In this document: positions 35,834-45,082 of the stretch, piece after piece
Layout of the letters: the number at the start of each line of letters is the position of its first letter
How positions within the stretch are numbered: position 1 is the first letter of the stretch
NCBI GenBank assembly: GCA_022843625.1
Contig: JALHNH010000028.1
Span: 1 to 64,000, forward strand
Direction of reading: 5' to 3'
Origin: Bryobacter sp.
GTDB taxonomy: Bacteria > Acidobacteriota > Terriglobia > Bryobacterales > Bryobacteraceae
Length of the DNA: 64,000 nucleotides
Position numbers and translations under genes: made by a program
The notes under the pieces: model-generated
Databases searched by the model: none
What the model saw: only the letters and a program-made list of their open reading frames with translations
What the model was told of the DNA's origin: nothing

Positions 35834-36829
35834 CTAGCTCAAACGGCTGTGCCAAGGCTTGGCAGCACCCAGCGCGTTGTTTACAGCGTTGATGTTCTTG
35901 ATACCTTCAGTATCCAGCCACTGCTGCAATGCAGCAACGCCCTGCTTGGCGTACACAGGAATGCCTTCCTTCCAGGTCGCACGGCCGCAAAGCACACCGC
36001 TAAAGGGAGTACCAGCTTCTGACGCCATCGCCAGGCTCTCGGTGAACTGGTCGTTGCTTACGCCAGCGCTCAGGTAGATGAAGGGCAGATCGGTAACGTC
36101 GGCGGCAGCGCGGTAATGCTCCAGCGCTTCAGCGCGGGTATAAGCGGTAGCGCCCTTATAAACGCTCGAACCTTCCACATACTCTGCATTGACGGGGACT
36201 TCCACCTTCAACACATCCACCTTGTAGCGGGGCTTGGTAAATTCAGCCATGCTCTTCAGCACAACCTGTGGCTTCAGCTTGGCGAACTCAACACCCTTTT
36301 CGTCCTTGCCATCGACGTCATAGCCGATGAACTCCAGGAAGAAAGGAATTTCCTGATCGGCGCATTCGCTGCCAATCCGTTCAATGAACGCATGCTTGAT
36401 TGTGTTCACTTCTGCGCTATCAAAGGGGGTGTAGTAAATCAGGATCTTCACTGCATCCGCGCCCAGTTCCTTGATGCGGCGAACGCTCAGGTCAGGAAGC
36501 AAATCAGGCAGACGGCCGGGCTGTGTGTTGTCATATCCAGACTTCTCATACGCCAGCAACAGGCCAGCATTGGAGGCGCGTGCGTTTGCTGCGGGCAGGC
36601 CGAATTCTGTGTCCAGCAGGATCGCGCTTGCGTGCGGCGTCAGTGTGCGCACAACAGTCGTCTTGAATTCTTCCATCGTTGCCTGCGAAATCTCGCTCTG
36701 GGCAACTCCCTTGGCTGCGGCAAGGCTCTTGGCCAAACTGCCGCGCTGGTCCATTGCGGCTGCTGCGATGATGCCAGCAGCGTTCGACAATTTGTCCAGA
36801 TGTGCTCTTTTTCCTGCGCTCAAACTCAT
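35834..36829 (-). CDS. Tagatose 1,6-bisphosphate aldolase (LacD-type)
   Basis: A 331-residue class I aldolase that normally splits tagatose-1,6-bisphosphate to DHAP and glyceraldehyde-3-phosphate. LacD hallmarks are AAAMDQRGSL near the N-terminus, ILLDTEFGLPA, ADAVKILIYYTPFD, DVLKVEVPVN with the Schiff-base Lys, FIYLSAGVSNDQF and SGVLCGRATW. The length fits. No lac/tag kinase is nearby, so it may serve in general sugar-phosphate turnover. A terminator follows and a GA-rich ribosome binding site precedes the ATG. Confidence 0.92.
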   Translation of the reverse strand: MSLSAGKRAHLDKLSNAAGIIAAAAMDQRGSLAKSLAAAKGVAQSEISQATMEEFKTTVVRTLTPHASAILLDTEFGLPAANARASNAGLLLAYEKSGYDNTQPGRLPDLLPDLSVRRIKELGADAVKILIYYTPFDSAEVNTIKHAFIERIGSECADQEIPFFLEFIGYDVDGKDEKGVEFAKLKPQVVLKSMAEFTKPRYKVDVLKVEVPVNAEYVEGSSVYKGATAYTRAEALEHYRAAADVTDLPFIYLSAGVSNDQFTESLAMASEAGTPFSGVLCGRATWKEGIPVYAKQGVAALQQWLDTEGIKNINAVNNALGAAKPWHSRLS

Positions 36830-36848
36830 GTGTTTCTTCTTTCTCTCT

Positions 36849-38645
36849 TTAGTCTAAAAAATCGGATGCCGGGCGGGTCCACCGTGCGCGCCGTCGCCAG
36901 TAAGCTTGCGCACGCGCCACATCCCGGAGAATTTGCGCCTTCAGTTCTTCGGGGTTCTCAAACTTCCGTTCCTCACGGATCCAGGCGCAAAAATCAACTC
37001 GAATCCTGGCCGGGCTCACCCCAACCAGATCCTCAAGCAGATAAGTCTCAATGCTCAAATCGTTACCGGCAAACGTGGGTCGATAACCGATGTTCGTGAT
37101 CGAAGGCCAGGTGCGGCCATCATTCAAATCTTGTGTCTGCGTGACATAAACTCCGCTTCGCGGAATCACGCGCTCGCCGCTGAGAAGTGGCTTCACATCC
37201 AGGTTTAAAGTCGGCACAGTTTGCTTGTGTCCGATACCTTGCCCGCTCACCACATTTCCTTCGAGGCAAAACTCATAGCCTAGCAAGCGATTGGCTAGTC
37301 CTGCACGGCCCGCCGCCAAAAGCTCCCGAACCACCGTGCTGGAAACTACCCGCCCTTTGGTGGTCACACCTTCCGTAATCTCTACCTGGTAGCCGTACTT
37401 CTCAGCCATTTCCCTCAGTAAATTGACATTTCCGCTGGCACGGTTTCCAAAACAGAAATTGTCCCCAACCAGAATCGCTTTTGCATCCAGCTTCCCATTC
37501 AAAACCTTGCGAATGAACTCGGTCGCGGTTAGAGCGGCAAATTCCGCATTAAATGGCAACACAACCACTTGTGTAATCCCGCACTCTGCCATGCGCTCAA
37601 TACGCCGTTCGATCGGCTCAAGCGATTCAGGGGCCGTAGCAGGCGAAACCAGCTTCTTGGGATGCGGATGAAAGGTCAACACGGTTGGCTTTAACCAGCG
37701 GTCAGCAGCAATCTGCTGACAACGCTTCAGCACCTGCTGATGTCCTTCGTGCACACCATCGAAATTTCCAATCGCAACTGCGCTAGGGCCAAAGCCTGCG
37801 GGCAGATCGTCGAGGTTCCAGTAAACCTTCACTTCAGACTGATTTGGCACTGCACTCATAGCGGGAGCGGCACCCACCGAAATCTCAAGCCCGTCATAAG
37901 CCAGCCTCACATGTGGGGGCAGCAAGCTCTCTGTACGCGCATGTGGCAAATCGTGACAGATGTGCGTCAAATATGCTCTCTGCGGCTTCAACCGTTCAAT
38001 GTTTTGCAGGCTGCGCGCAACATGAGAATGTGTGGGATGGGGTTTATACCGCAACCCGTCCACAAACAATACGTCCAGATTCCTAAGCAAAGGAAGGCTA
38101 GATTCGGGAATCAGATTGTGATCGGTGAGATAAGCGGCCGCGCCGAAACGGTAGCCAGTACTGCGGCCCTTCCCGTGATGCAGCGGAATTGGCTGAATCT
38201 TCAGCCCGCCCACCTCAAACTCATCGGTATCAATTTCAGTCATCACCAGCTTCGGTTTGGTCGATTGAGTCGGAGCATCCGAGAAGGCATAGGAGTAAAT
38301 CCGCTCCACCACTTCAATCACGTCGCGGGTGGCAAAGATCGGAATACTCTCCCGCTGCATGAAATTGAAGGGCCGCACGTCATCGAGTCCGAGAATGTGG
38401 TCGGCATGAGAATGAGTGAGCAGAATTGCATCGATCCTGGGCAAGGCGGCCCGCAGCGCCTGTTCACGAAAATCAGGCCCCGCATCGATCAGCACGACTT
38501 TCCCGTCAAACTGTATGGCAATGCTCGGTCGCAGCCTTCGATCTCTTGGGTCCGCGCTACGGCACACACGGCAGAAGCAACCAATCATGGGCACGCCCAC
38601 ACTGGTCCCTGAACCCAAAACAGTGATGCGAACCGGTTGCGACAA
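36849..38645 (-). CDS. Fusion: MBL-fold hydrolase and RibF riboflavin kinase/FAD synthetase
   Basis: 598 residues in one frame. Residues 1-262 are a PhnP-like metallo-beta-lactamase hydrolase: CFCRVC at 23-28, H78-S-H80-A-D82-H83, HHGKGRSTGYRFG and HICHD. Residues about 270-598 are RibF: FAD synthetase part with GNFDGVHEGHQ from 293, TFHPHPKKLV and VGDNFCFGNRASG, and kinase part with GQGIGHKQTVPTLNLD and NIGYRPTF. It makes FMN and FAD from riboflavin. The start is TTG, five bases after the DUF1844 stop. An internal Met263 (MSAVPNQSE) could give separate RibF. No stop lies between the domains. Confidence 0.9.
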   Translation of the reverse strand: MSQPVRITVLGSGTSVGVPMIGCFCRVCRSADPRDRRLRPSIAIQFDGKVVLIDAGPDFREQALRAALPRIDAILLTHSHADHILGLDDVRPFNFMQRESIPIFATRDVIEVVERIYSYAFSDAPTQSTKPKLVMTEIDTDEFEVGGLKIQPIPLHHGKGRSTGYRFGAAAYLTDHNLIPESSLPLLRNLDVLFVDGLRYKPHPTHSHVARSLQNIERLKPQRAYLTHICHDLPHARTESLLPPHVRLAYDGLEISVGAAPAMSAVPNQSEVKVYWNLDDLPAGFGPSAVAIGNFDGVHEGHQQVLKRCQQIAADRWLKPTVLTFHPHPKKLVSPATAPESLEPIERRIERMAECGITQVVVLPFNAEFAALTATEFIRKVLNGKLDAKAILVGDNFCFGNRASGNVNLLREMAEKYGYQVEITEGVTTKGRVVSSTVVRELLAAGRAGLANRLLGYEFCLEGNVVSGQGIGHKQTVPTLNLDVKPLLSGERVIPRSGVYVTQTQDLNDGRTWPSITNIGYRPTFAGNDLSIETYLLEDLVGVSPARIRVDFCAWIREERKFENPEELKAQILRDVARAQAYWRRRARWTRPASDFLD

Positions 38646-38650
38646 GTCTC

Positions 38651-38938
38651 TTACTTCTGTTCCTCAGCAATCGCCTGCACGTAGCGAAACCTCAATTCGG
38701 TGAGAGAATTCTCAAGCATCCGCTTCTCTTCCAAACTAAGATTCCCCTTTGTCTTTTCTTCCAGCACTCCCAGCAAATCAATCGAATGCTTCGCATAAAC
38801 CAGATTCGGTTTTTGTGGTTCTTCGCCTTCGCTACCCGGCATCGCGAACATCCCCAATTGCATCTGCGCTTGCATGATGAACGACGCGATGAGGAATTCG
38901 AAACTTGCCGGCGGCGGGGTGGCCTCGTTTTCACTCAT
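38651..38938 (-). CDS. DUF1844 small protein
   Basis: 95 residues beginning MSENEATPPPASFEFLIASFIMQAQMQLGM, with KPNLVYAKHSIDLLGVLEEKTKGNLSLEEKRMLENSLTELRFRYV, which is the DUF1844 pattern. Cytoplasmic, mostly helical, function unknown; these genes are often near housekeeping genes in Acidobacteriota and Deltaproteobacteria. ATG at 38938 has GGGGAAAT ahead of it. It is divergent from the S9 peptidase with 50 bp between the starts. Confidence 0.88.
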   Translation of the reverse strand: MSENEATPPPASFEFLIASFIMQAQMQLGMFAMPGSEGEEPQKPNLVYAKHSIDLLGVLEEKTKGNLSLEEKRMLENSLTELRFRYVQAIAEEQK

Positions 38939-38988
38939 ATTTCCCCAGTGTAGCGAAGCAAACGCGAAGGCGCTAAACTGTCGGGAAT

Positions 38989-41661
38989 ATGTGGCAACCC
39001 CGCCTGCTTCTTTCACTTCTGCTGATCCCGGTTCTGTGCGCACAATCGAAGCGCCCTATGAGCTACGCTGACACCGACTCCTGGCGATCCATCTCAGGCC
39101 AAAAATTGTCCCCCGCCGGTACCTACCTCGGCTACGCTCTATTTCCACAAGACGCAGACGGTGAAGTGGTGATTCGCAACCTCACCACCAATGCCGAAAT
39201 CCGGGAGCCCGCCGGCTTGCGCCCTCCTCCTCCTGCTCCAGACCCGGAGCGCGAAGGGCCGCCTACCCAACGCACCAGCCTCATCGCATTCTCCCCAGAC
39301 GCCAAATACGTCGCTTTCTCAACCTTTCCCAAGAAGGGCGTCGACAAGGGCAAGACCGGCCTCGTACTGGTTGATCTCACAACTTCAAAGGTCACACGCA
39401 TCGATGAGGTCAAATCCTACCTCCTCCCGGCCGAAGCCACTTCTGTCATTGCATATCTAAAAGACGATAAAGACAAAACGCTGATCCTGCGCCGCCTCAG
39501 TGATGCAACAGAAAAGCTGCTCCCTGGTGTCACTGACTACACCCTCAGCAAAGACGGCCGCTCGCTGGTCTACGCAACCGCCGACGGAGTCATGGCCATC
39601 AATACCGACAACTGGGACGGCACTCCGCAAGCACTCGTCGCTGCAAAAGGAAAATACTCCAAGTTCATCTGGGATGAAAAGCAAACCCAGATGGCCTTTC
39701 TCTCGGCCAACAGTCTCTACCATTGGGACCGGAAGCCCACCGCAGCCCGTGCACTCGTCACCAAAGGCATTACCGACCGTGGCACTCTCAGCTTCTCTCG
39801 TGACGGGGCCCGGCTCTTCTTCCCCACCGCACCCGAGAAACAGGCTGCGAAAAAAGAAGATGGCCCCAAAGTGAATTACGATCTCTGGCACTGGAAAGAC
39901 GAAGCCATCCAGCCCATGCAAAAAGTACGCGCCGCCCAGGAGCGCAACCGCAGCTACCGTGCGGTTTTCCACGTGGCCGATGCTAAAGTTGTCCAACTCG
40001 CCAGCCCCGAATTGCCCGAGGTCACTCCGAACGAGAGCGGCCTTTTCGCCTTCGGACTCGATGATCGACCCTACCGGATCAGCGGTGATTATGAAGGCTC
40101 CCGTGCGGCCGACCACTACCTGGTCAACACACTTACCGGCGAGCGTAAGCTCCTCGGTAAGCAACGCTACAGTAATTATTCCTGGTCTCCGGACGGCAAA
40201 TTCGGCATTCGCTTCAACACCAAGGACTGGCTTTGCCTGAACATCGCAACGGGCACAGAAACCAATCTCACCAGCGGTTTGAACGTTGCCTTCGCCAACG
40301 AAGACTACGATTCCCCCGGCCGCGCAGGCCCTTATGCCGGTGCCTTCTGGACCCGCGACGGCAGATCGATCCTTCTGCAGGATCGCTTCGACGTCTGGCA
40401 GATCTCACCCGACGGGCGCCTGGCTAAGAATCTCACCGATGGTACCGGCCGCAAACGCTCCATCCAGTTCCGTGTTGTTCGCACCGACCCCGAAGAGCGT
40501 CAGGACGGCCTCGATCAAACCCGGCCCATCCTCCTGCGCGCTGAATCCCTCGATTCCCGCGAGACCGGCTTCTTCGTCGACACCGTCGATGGCTCGGCCG
40601 AACCCCGCCAGCTCATCTGGTCCAACAAAAACTTCACCGCTCCCGTCAAGGCCAAGTCCGCTGATGTATTCATGCTCACCGCCAGCACTTTCCGCGAATA
40701 CCCCGACGTGCTCATCACCAATTCCGAGATGAAGTCTTTCGCGAAAGTCACTGACGCCAATCCGCAGATGGCCGGCTTCGCATGGGGCACCTCAGAGCTG
40801 ATGAACTTCCGCTCTACCGAAGGTCAGCCACTCAAGGCAGCCGTTTACAAACCGGAAGGCTTCGACGCAACAAAGAAATACCCGCTCATGGTTTATATCT
40901 ACGAGCGGCTCAGCCAGAACGTCAACACATTCAACGAGCCCAGACCCACCAACTCGATCAACATCTCAATCTATGTCTCCAACGGCTATATCGTAGTTAC
41001 CCCGGACATCGCCTACCGCGAAGGCTACCCTGGCGACAGTGCCATGGCCTGCGTCATGCCGGCCGTGCAGAAGCTGATCGATCAGGGCATCGTCGACGAG
41101 AAGCGCATCGCCATACAGGGCCACTCCTGGGGTGGCTACCAGATCGCCTACATGCTCACCCGCACCAACATCTTTCGCGCGGCCGAAGCCGGTGCAGTCG
41201 TTACCAACATGTTCAGTGCCTATAACGGCATTCGCTGGGGCCCGGGCGTCCCACGCCAGTTCCAATACGAACGCACCCAGAGCCGCATCGGTGGCACTCC
41301 CTGGCAATACCCCCTGCGCTTCCTCGAAAACTCACCGCTCTTCCGCGCCGATCAGGTGAAGACTCCCATCCTCACCATGCACAACGATGCCGACGACGCC
41401 GTGCCCTGGTATCAGGGAATCGAGTTCTATCTCTCCCTTCGCCGCCTCAACAAAGAGATCTACCTCTTCAACTACAACGGTGAGCCGCACAACCTGCGCA
41501 TCCGCGCCAACCAGCGCCACTTCTCGGCCCGCATGTTTGAGTTCTTCGAACACTTCCTCAAAGACGCACCGAAGCCCGAGTGGATGGAAAAAGGCCGCCC
41601 CTTCCTCGAGCGCGAACCAAACGGCCCCAACCGCCCTGCCTCCACCGACGACGAGCCCTAA
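38989..41661 (+). CDS. Exported S9 prolyl oligopeptidase-family peptidase
   Basis: 890 residues with a signal peptide (MWQPRLLLSLLLIPVLCA). A long beta-propeller (about 25-610; WRSISGQKLSPAGTYLGYAL, DYTLSKDGRSLVYA, SYSWSPDGKFGIRF-like) is followed by the alpha/beta-hydrolase domain with catalytic Ser713 in GHSWGGYQ, Asp802 in NDADDAVPW and His834 in GEPHNLR. It cleaves short peptides, likely in the periplasm. The length exceeds standard DPP4-like peptidases because of propeller insertions. It is followed without a gap by the GH88/GH105 gene (TAAATG). Confidence 0.93.
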   Translation: MWQPRLLLSLLLIPVLCAQSKRPMSYADTDSWRSISGQKLSPAGTYLGYALFPQDADGEVVIRNLTTNAEIREPAGLRPPPPAPDPEREGPPTQRTSLIAFSPDAKYVAFSTFPKKGVDKGKTGLVLVDLTTSKVTRIDEVKSYLLPAEATSVIAYLKDDKDKTLILRRLSDATEKLLPGVTDYTLSKDGRSLVYATADGVMAINTDNWDGTPQALVAAKGKYSKFIWDEKQTQMAFLSANSLYHWDRKPTAARALVTKGITDRGTLSFSRDGARLFFPTAPEKQAAKKEDGPKVNYDLWHWKDEAIQPMQKVRAAQERNRSYRAVFHVADAKVVQLASPELPEVTPNESGLFAFGLDDRPYRISGDYEGSRAADHYLVNTLTGERKLLGKQRYSNYSWSPDGKFGIRFNTKDWLCLNIATGTETNLTSGLNVAFANEDYDSPGRAGPYAGAFWTRDGRSILLQDRFDVWQISPDGRLAKNLTDGTGRKRSIQFRVVRTDPEERQDGLDQTRPILLRAESLDSRETGFFVDTVDGSAEPRQLIWSNKNFTAPVKAKSADVFMLTASTFREYPDVLITNSEMKSFAKVTDANPQMAGFAWGTSELMNFRSTEGQPLKAAVYKPEGFDATKKYPLMVYIYERLSQNVNTFNEPRPTNSINISIYVSNGYIVVTPDIAYREGYPGDSAMACVMPAVQKLIDQGIVDEKRIAIQGHSWGGYQIAYMLTRTNIFRAAEAGAVVTNMFSAYNGIRWGPGVPRQFQYERTQSRIGGTPWQYPLRFLENSPLFRADQVKTPILTMHNDADDAVPWYQGIEFYLSLRRLNKEIYLFNYNGEPHNLRIRANQRHFSARMFEFFEHFLKDAPKPEWMEKGRPFLEREPNGPNRPASTDDEP

Positions 41662-42531
41662 ATGCTAGCCCAACTCAGAGACGAACCGCTTGCCCGGATC
41701 TACGGTCAGGAACTCTCGCAAGTGGTCTATATCGAGGCCACTGCCCTGATCGCACGTCTCAGGTTGGGTTCGCTCGTGGATGTCGAGCGGCTGGTTCTGC
41801 CCTTCGTCAACGGCGAAAAGGATAGCCTCGCGAAACTGACGCCAAGTCATCTCTCGGGTCATCTGCTTTTTGATGAGCTCTACCGGATCACCCGCAAGGG
41901 CCTCTATCGGGAACGAGTGCTGGCCGCTGCGGCGCGTGCAGAATTCTCCCTCTACAACGAGATGAGCGACGGCGTGTTTATGGGCTGCCCGATTCTCACC
42001 CGTGCCGGACAGATCGAAACGGCAGTAGAGCATTATAAGCGACTGGAAAAACTCTGCCTCCGCTCAGATGGCCTTTGGCGGCATTCACCCCTGTGTGATG
42101 CGGCCTGGGGCAGAGGCAACGCCTTCCCTGCCCTAGGGTTAGCGCTCACCCTAGAATCCACTCCCCGCCTACTCCCCCAATTCCAGCGGCTACTCACCAC
42201 TCTGGCCAAATACCAAACCCCCAATGGCCTCTGGCGGCAAGTCATCGATCACCCTACCGCTTACGAGGAATTCAGCGCCACGGCCATGATCGGCGCAGCG
42301 ATGCGTAAAGGAGTCCGCAACGGCTGGCTCAAACCGGCAGCATTCCAACCCGTAATCGACCGCGCAGCCAAAGCCCTGGCCGCCCGCACCAGCTCGAGCG
42401 GCGAACTCATTGACGTTTGCGAATCCACCGGCAAGCAAAAAACCCTCGAAGACTATCTCAAACGCAAAGCCATCCGAGGTCGAGACCCGCGTGGAGGCGC
42501 CATGGCTCTTTACTTTATCACCGAGCCATGA
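41662..42531 (+). CDS. GH88/GH105 unsaturated glycosyl hydrolase
   Basis: 289 residues, cytoplasmic, (alpha/alpha)6-barrel type. Family markers are WGRGNAFPALGLALTLE, TPNGLWRQVIDHPTAYEEFSATAMIGAAMRKGV and RDPRGGAMALYF. GH105/GH88 enzymes remove the 4,5-unsaturated uronic acid left by polysaccharide lyases (rhamnogalacturonan, glycosaminoglycan). It is short for the family (usually 330-390), missing part of the N-terminal helices, but the active-site face appears present. Coupled to the peptidase stop. Confidence 0.85.
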   Translation: MLAQLRDEPLARIYGQELSQVVYIEATALIARLRLGSLVDVERLVLPFVNGEKDSLAKLTPSHLSGHLLFDELYRITRKGLYRERVLAAAARAEFSLYNEMSDGVFMGCPILTRAGQIETAVEHYKRLEKLCLRSDGLWRHSPLCDAAWGRGNAFPALGLALTLESTPRLLPQFQRLLTTLAKYQTPNGLWRQVIDHPTAYEEFSATAMIGAAMRKGVRNGWLKPAAFQPVIDRAAKALAARTSSSGELIDVCESTGKQKTLEDYLKRKAIRGRDPRGGAMALYFITEP

Positions 42532-42534
42532 TAG

Positions 42535-42551
42535 ATTGAACGCTGTTCAAT
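42535..42551. promoter_or_regulatory. TetR operator 1 (before tetR)
   Basis: Perfect palindrome ATTGAAC-GCT-GTTCAAT, ending directly at the tetR ATG. The same 7-3-7 arms recur at 43189. Placement suggests autorepression. Confidence 0.8.
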
Positions 42552-43169
42552 ATGGTCAGCCGCCGACGCGAAATTTACCGGGAATCGCTACGGGAGGAAA
42601 TTCTCTCCGCAGCCCGTCAGCTTTTCGCGATTCACGGCTATGAGGCCACCTCCATGCGCGCCATCGCCACAAAAGTCGACTGTTCCCCCGGCATTCTGTA
42701 TCACTATTTCGCCGACAAGCAGGACATCATGGCGCTGCTGGTGCGCGAAACCTTCGCCAAACTGAGCACCCGCCTCAACGCAATTCGTGAAGACAATGAC
42801 ACTGTCTCGGCCCGCATGCGGCGAGGGCTGCGCGCCTATATCGAGTTTGGCCTCGAACATCCACATCATTATTCTTTGCTTTTTATGAGGCCAATGTCCC
42901 CCGAAGGCAATGAAAAGATCGTTGCTGCCTTTCAGGAAGATGGCACCCGCACCTTCGGCTGCCTCCGAAGCATGTCAACAGAAGCGATTCAAGCAGGCAT
43001 CGTACGTGCAGAAATTTCAGACCCGGAAGAACTTGCCCAAACCCTTTGGGTGGCAATCCATGGCGTGGTCTCGATCCAGATTGCCTGCGAGCAATTCCCC
43101 TGGATCGAGCGCTCCAGACTCGTCGACCGTCTGGTCGACATCTTAATGGTGGGAACAATGAAAACTTAG
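42552..43169 (+). CDS. TetR-family repressor of the export operon
   Basis: 205 residues. The N-terminal DNA-binding domain reads REEILSAARQLFAIHGYEATSMRAIATKVDCSPGILYHYFADKQDIMALLV, the classic TetR helix-turn-helix; the C-terminal ligand domain is of the TetR_C type around YIEFGLEHPHHYSLLFMRP. The ATG abuts operator 1 with no visible Shine-Dalgarno, so the message may be leaderless. It is followed by operator 2 and the four-gene ABC/HlyD/TolC operon, which it probably represses. The inducer is unknown. Confidence 0.93.
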   Translation: MVSRRREIYRESLREEILSAARQLFAIHGYEATSMRAIATKVDCSPGILYHYFADKQDIMALLVRETFAKLSTRLNAIREDNDTVSARMRRGLRAYIEFGLEHPHHYSLLFMRPMSPEGNEKIVAAFQEDGTRTFGCLRSMSTEAIQAGIVRAEISDPEELAQTLWVAIHGVVSIQIACEQFPWIERSRLVDRLVDILMVGTMKT

Positions 43170-43188
43170 CTCTTTTTTTTGCATCTTC

Positions 43189-43205
43189 ATTGAACACTGT
43201 TCAAT
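43189..43205. promoter_or_regulatory. TetR operator 2 (before export operon)
   Basis: Perfect palindrome ATTGAAC-ACT-GTTCAAT, arms identical to operator 1. TTGAAC could be a -35 box with TATGTT 19 bases further on as the -10, so binding would block RNA polymerase. A single GTTCAA half-site follows at 43218-43223. Confidence 0.8.
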
Positions 43206-43238
43206 CTATCAACGTATGTTCAACCAAGGAGTGAATGG

Positions 43239-44378
43239 ATGAAATTTATCGCCTGGCAAATGCTCACCGGAGACAAAGCCAAATACCTCGGACTCATATT
43301 CGCAATCGCCTTCTCCACCTTTCTCATGTCTCACCAGGTCTCCATCTTTTGCGGCTTGATGAATCGAACCGCCTCTCAAATCGACGATGTTGCCGACGCC
43401 AACATCTGGGTAATGGACGCCAAGACCCAATACCTCGATGAAGTAAAAGCCCTCACCGATCAGGATCTTTATCGAATTCGTGGCGTCGAGGGTGTTGACT
43501 GGGCCGTGCCTCTCTTCAAAGGCACCTCACGCGCCAAAGGCCCCGACGGAAAGTTCCGCGGCGTCATCCTGATGGGTCTTGATGACTCCACTCTGGTCGG
43601 CATTCCCCGCCGCATCGTCCTTGGCAATATCGAAGACTTGCGCGGGCCAGAGACAATTGCCGTCGATCAGGTCGGCTACAAATTCTTCTTTCCAGACCAG
43701 CCAGTCACCCTCGGCAGAACCCTCGATCTGAACGACCACACCGTCAAAATTGTCGCGGTCGTCGATTCCAACGCACCCTTCGTCAACCTGCCGGTCTTCT
43801 ACACAAAGTACAGCCAGGCCATCAGTTTTGTCGGCCGCGAGCGCAACCAGATGTCTTTCGTACTCGCGAAAGCCACACGCGGCACTATAGAGTCTGAACT
43901 GAATCAACGCATCACCAAAACCACCGGCCTTAAAGCGCTCACCGGCAATGAATTCGGCTGGGAAACCATTTGGTACTACATCCAGAACACCGGTATCCCC
44001 ATCAACTTCGGCATCACTGTAGTAATCGCACTGGTAGTGGGCACGGTAGTTGCAGGCCAAACCTTTTACCTCTTCACGATCGAGAACTTGAAGCAATTCG
44101 GAGCACTCAAGGCAATCGGCGTCTCAGACCTGCGCATCGTCGGAATGATCCTGATGCAGGCCATGATCGTGGGTGCCATCGGCTACGGCATCGGTATCTC
44201 CATGACGGCGGCCTTCTTTGAAGCCACCAAAAACAACCTCGACCTGCGCGGCTTTCAACTCCTGCCGCAAGTGATGACCGGCACCGCCGCCGCCGTCTTC
44301 ATGATCGTCTTCCTCGCCAGCGCAGTCAGCGTCAGGCGCGTCATCGTCCTTGAACCCGCAGTTGTCTTCAGAGGCTAA
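43239..44378 (+). CDS. FtsX-like permease of a DevC/MacB-type exporter
   Basis: 379 residues. One N-terminal helix (LGLIFAIAFSTFLMSHQVSIF), a periplasmic part of about 230 residues, and three C-terminal helices with FGITVVIALVVGTVVAGQTFYLF and GALKAIGVSDLRIVGMILMQAMIVGAIGYGIG, the FtsX pattern. It forms the membrane part of an ABC exporter with the ATPase and HlyD protein that follow. AAGGAG seven bases before the ATG fixes the start. Confidence 0.92.
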   Translation: MKFIAWQMLTGDKAKYLGLIFAIAFSTFLMSHQVSIFCGLMNRTASQIDDVADANIWVMDAKTQYLDEVKALTDQDLYRIRGVEGVDWAVPLFKGTSRAKGPDGKFRGVILMGLDDSTLVGIPRRIVLGNIEDLRGPETIAVDQVGYKFFFPDQPVTLGRTLDLNDHTVKIVAVVDSNAPFVNLPVFYTKYSQAISFVGRERNQMSFVLAKATRGTIESELNQRITKTTGLKALTGNEFGWETIWYYIQNTGIPINFGITVVIALVVGTVVAGQTFYLFTIENLKQFGALKAIGVSDLRIVGMILMQAMIVGAIGYGIGISMTAAFFEATKNNLDLRGFQLLPQVMTGTAAAVFMIVFLASAVSVRRVIVLEPAVVFRG

Positions 44379-44380
44379 TC

Positions 44381-45082
44381 ATGAACTCACACGCTGTCGT
44401 TTGCAAAAACATCTCAAAGAACTTCGGCTCCGGCGAAGACGAAGTGAAGGTGCTCCGAGGCATCGATCTCGAAGTACCCCTGGGTGAAATGACTTTCCTC
44501 GTTGGCCCCTCCGGCTGTGGCAAAACCACTCTGCTCAGCGTCATTGCCGGGCTGCTCAACCCATCCCAGGGAGACCTTAACGTACTCGGCACACCGCTCC
44601 ACACCATCAAAGGCTCAAAGGCAGTAGAATTCCGAAGAGTCAACCTCGGCTTCGTCTTTCAGCAGTTCAATCTACTGCCCTCACTCACGGCCGCAGAAAA
44701 CGCCGCAGTGCCGCTGCTTGCCGCAAACTGGAACCGCAAGCAAGCAGTAGAAAAGGCTAAAACCCTGCTCGACGATCTTGGCCTCGGCTCCCGCGCCAAC
44801 GCTTACCCCAACCAGCTCTCGGGCGGCCAGCAACAACGTGTTGCATTTGCCCGCGCCCTGATTCACGACCCCAAGCTCATCGTCTGCGACGAGCCCACCT
44901 CAGCCCTCGACGAACACACCGGCCACCACGTAATGGAGCTACTGCGCAAGATCGCAGTCCGCCCAGAACGCGCCGTCCTCGTGGTCACCCACGACAATCG
45001 CATCTTCAATTTTGCCGACCGCATCGCACACATGAACGACGGTCACGTAACCCACATCGAAACCAATGGAGGATCCCACTAA
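44381..45082 (+). CDS. ABC transporter ATPase (LolD/DevA/MacB-type)
   Basis: 233 residues with Walker A GPSGCGKTTL (42-51), Q-loop FVFQQFNLLPSLTAAENA, signature LSGGQQQRVAFARAL, Walker B LIVCDEPTSALD and switch VVTHDNRIF. It drives the adjacent permease. The start follows the permease stop by two bases; its own stop overlaps the HlyD start (TAATG). Confidence 0.96.
   Translation: MNSHAVVCKNISKNFGSGEDEVKVLRGIDLEVPLGEMTFLVGPSGCGKTTLLSVIAGLLNPSQGDLNVLGTPLHTIKGSKAVEFRRVNLGFVFQQFNLLPSLTAAENAAVPLLAANWNRKQAVEKAKTLLDDLGLGSRANAYPNQLSGGQQQRVAFARALIHDPKLIVCDEPTSALDEHTGHHVMELLRKIAVRPERAVLVVTHDNRIFNFADRIAHMNDGHVTHIETNGGSH

Noticed and set aside
36849-38645. FMN riboswitch control of the RibF fusion
   Set aside because: Only five bases separate it from the upstream gene and no RFN-type structure is present.
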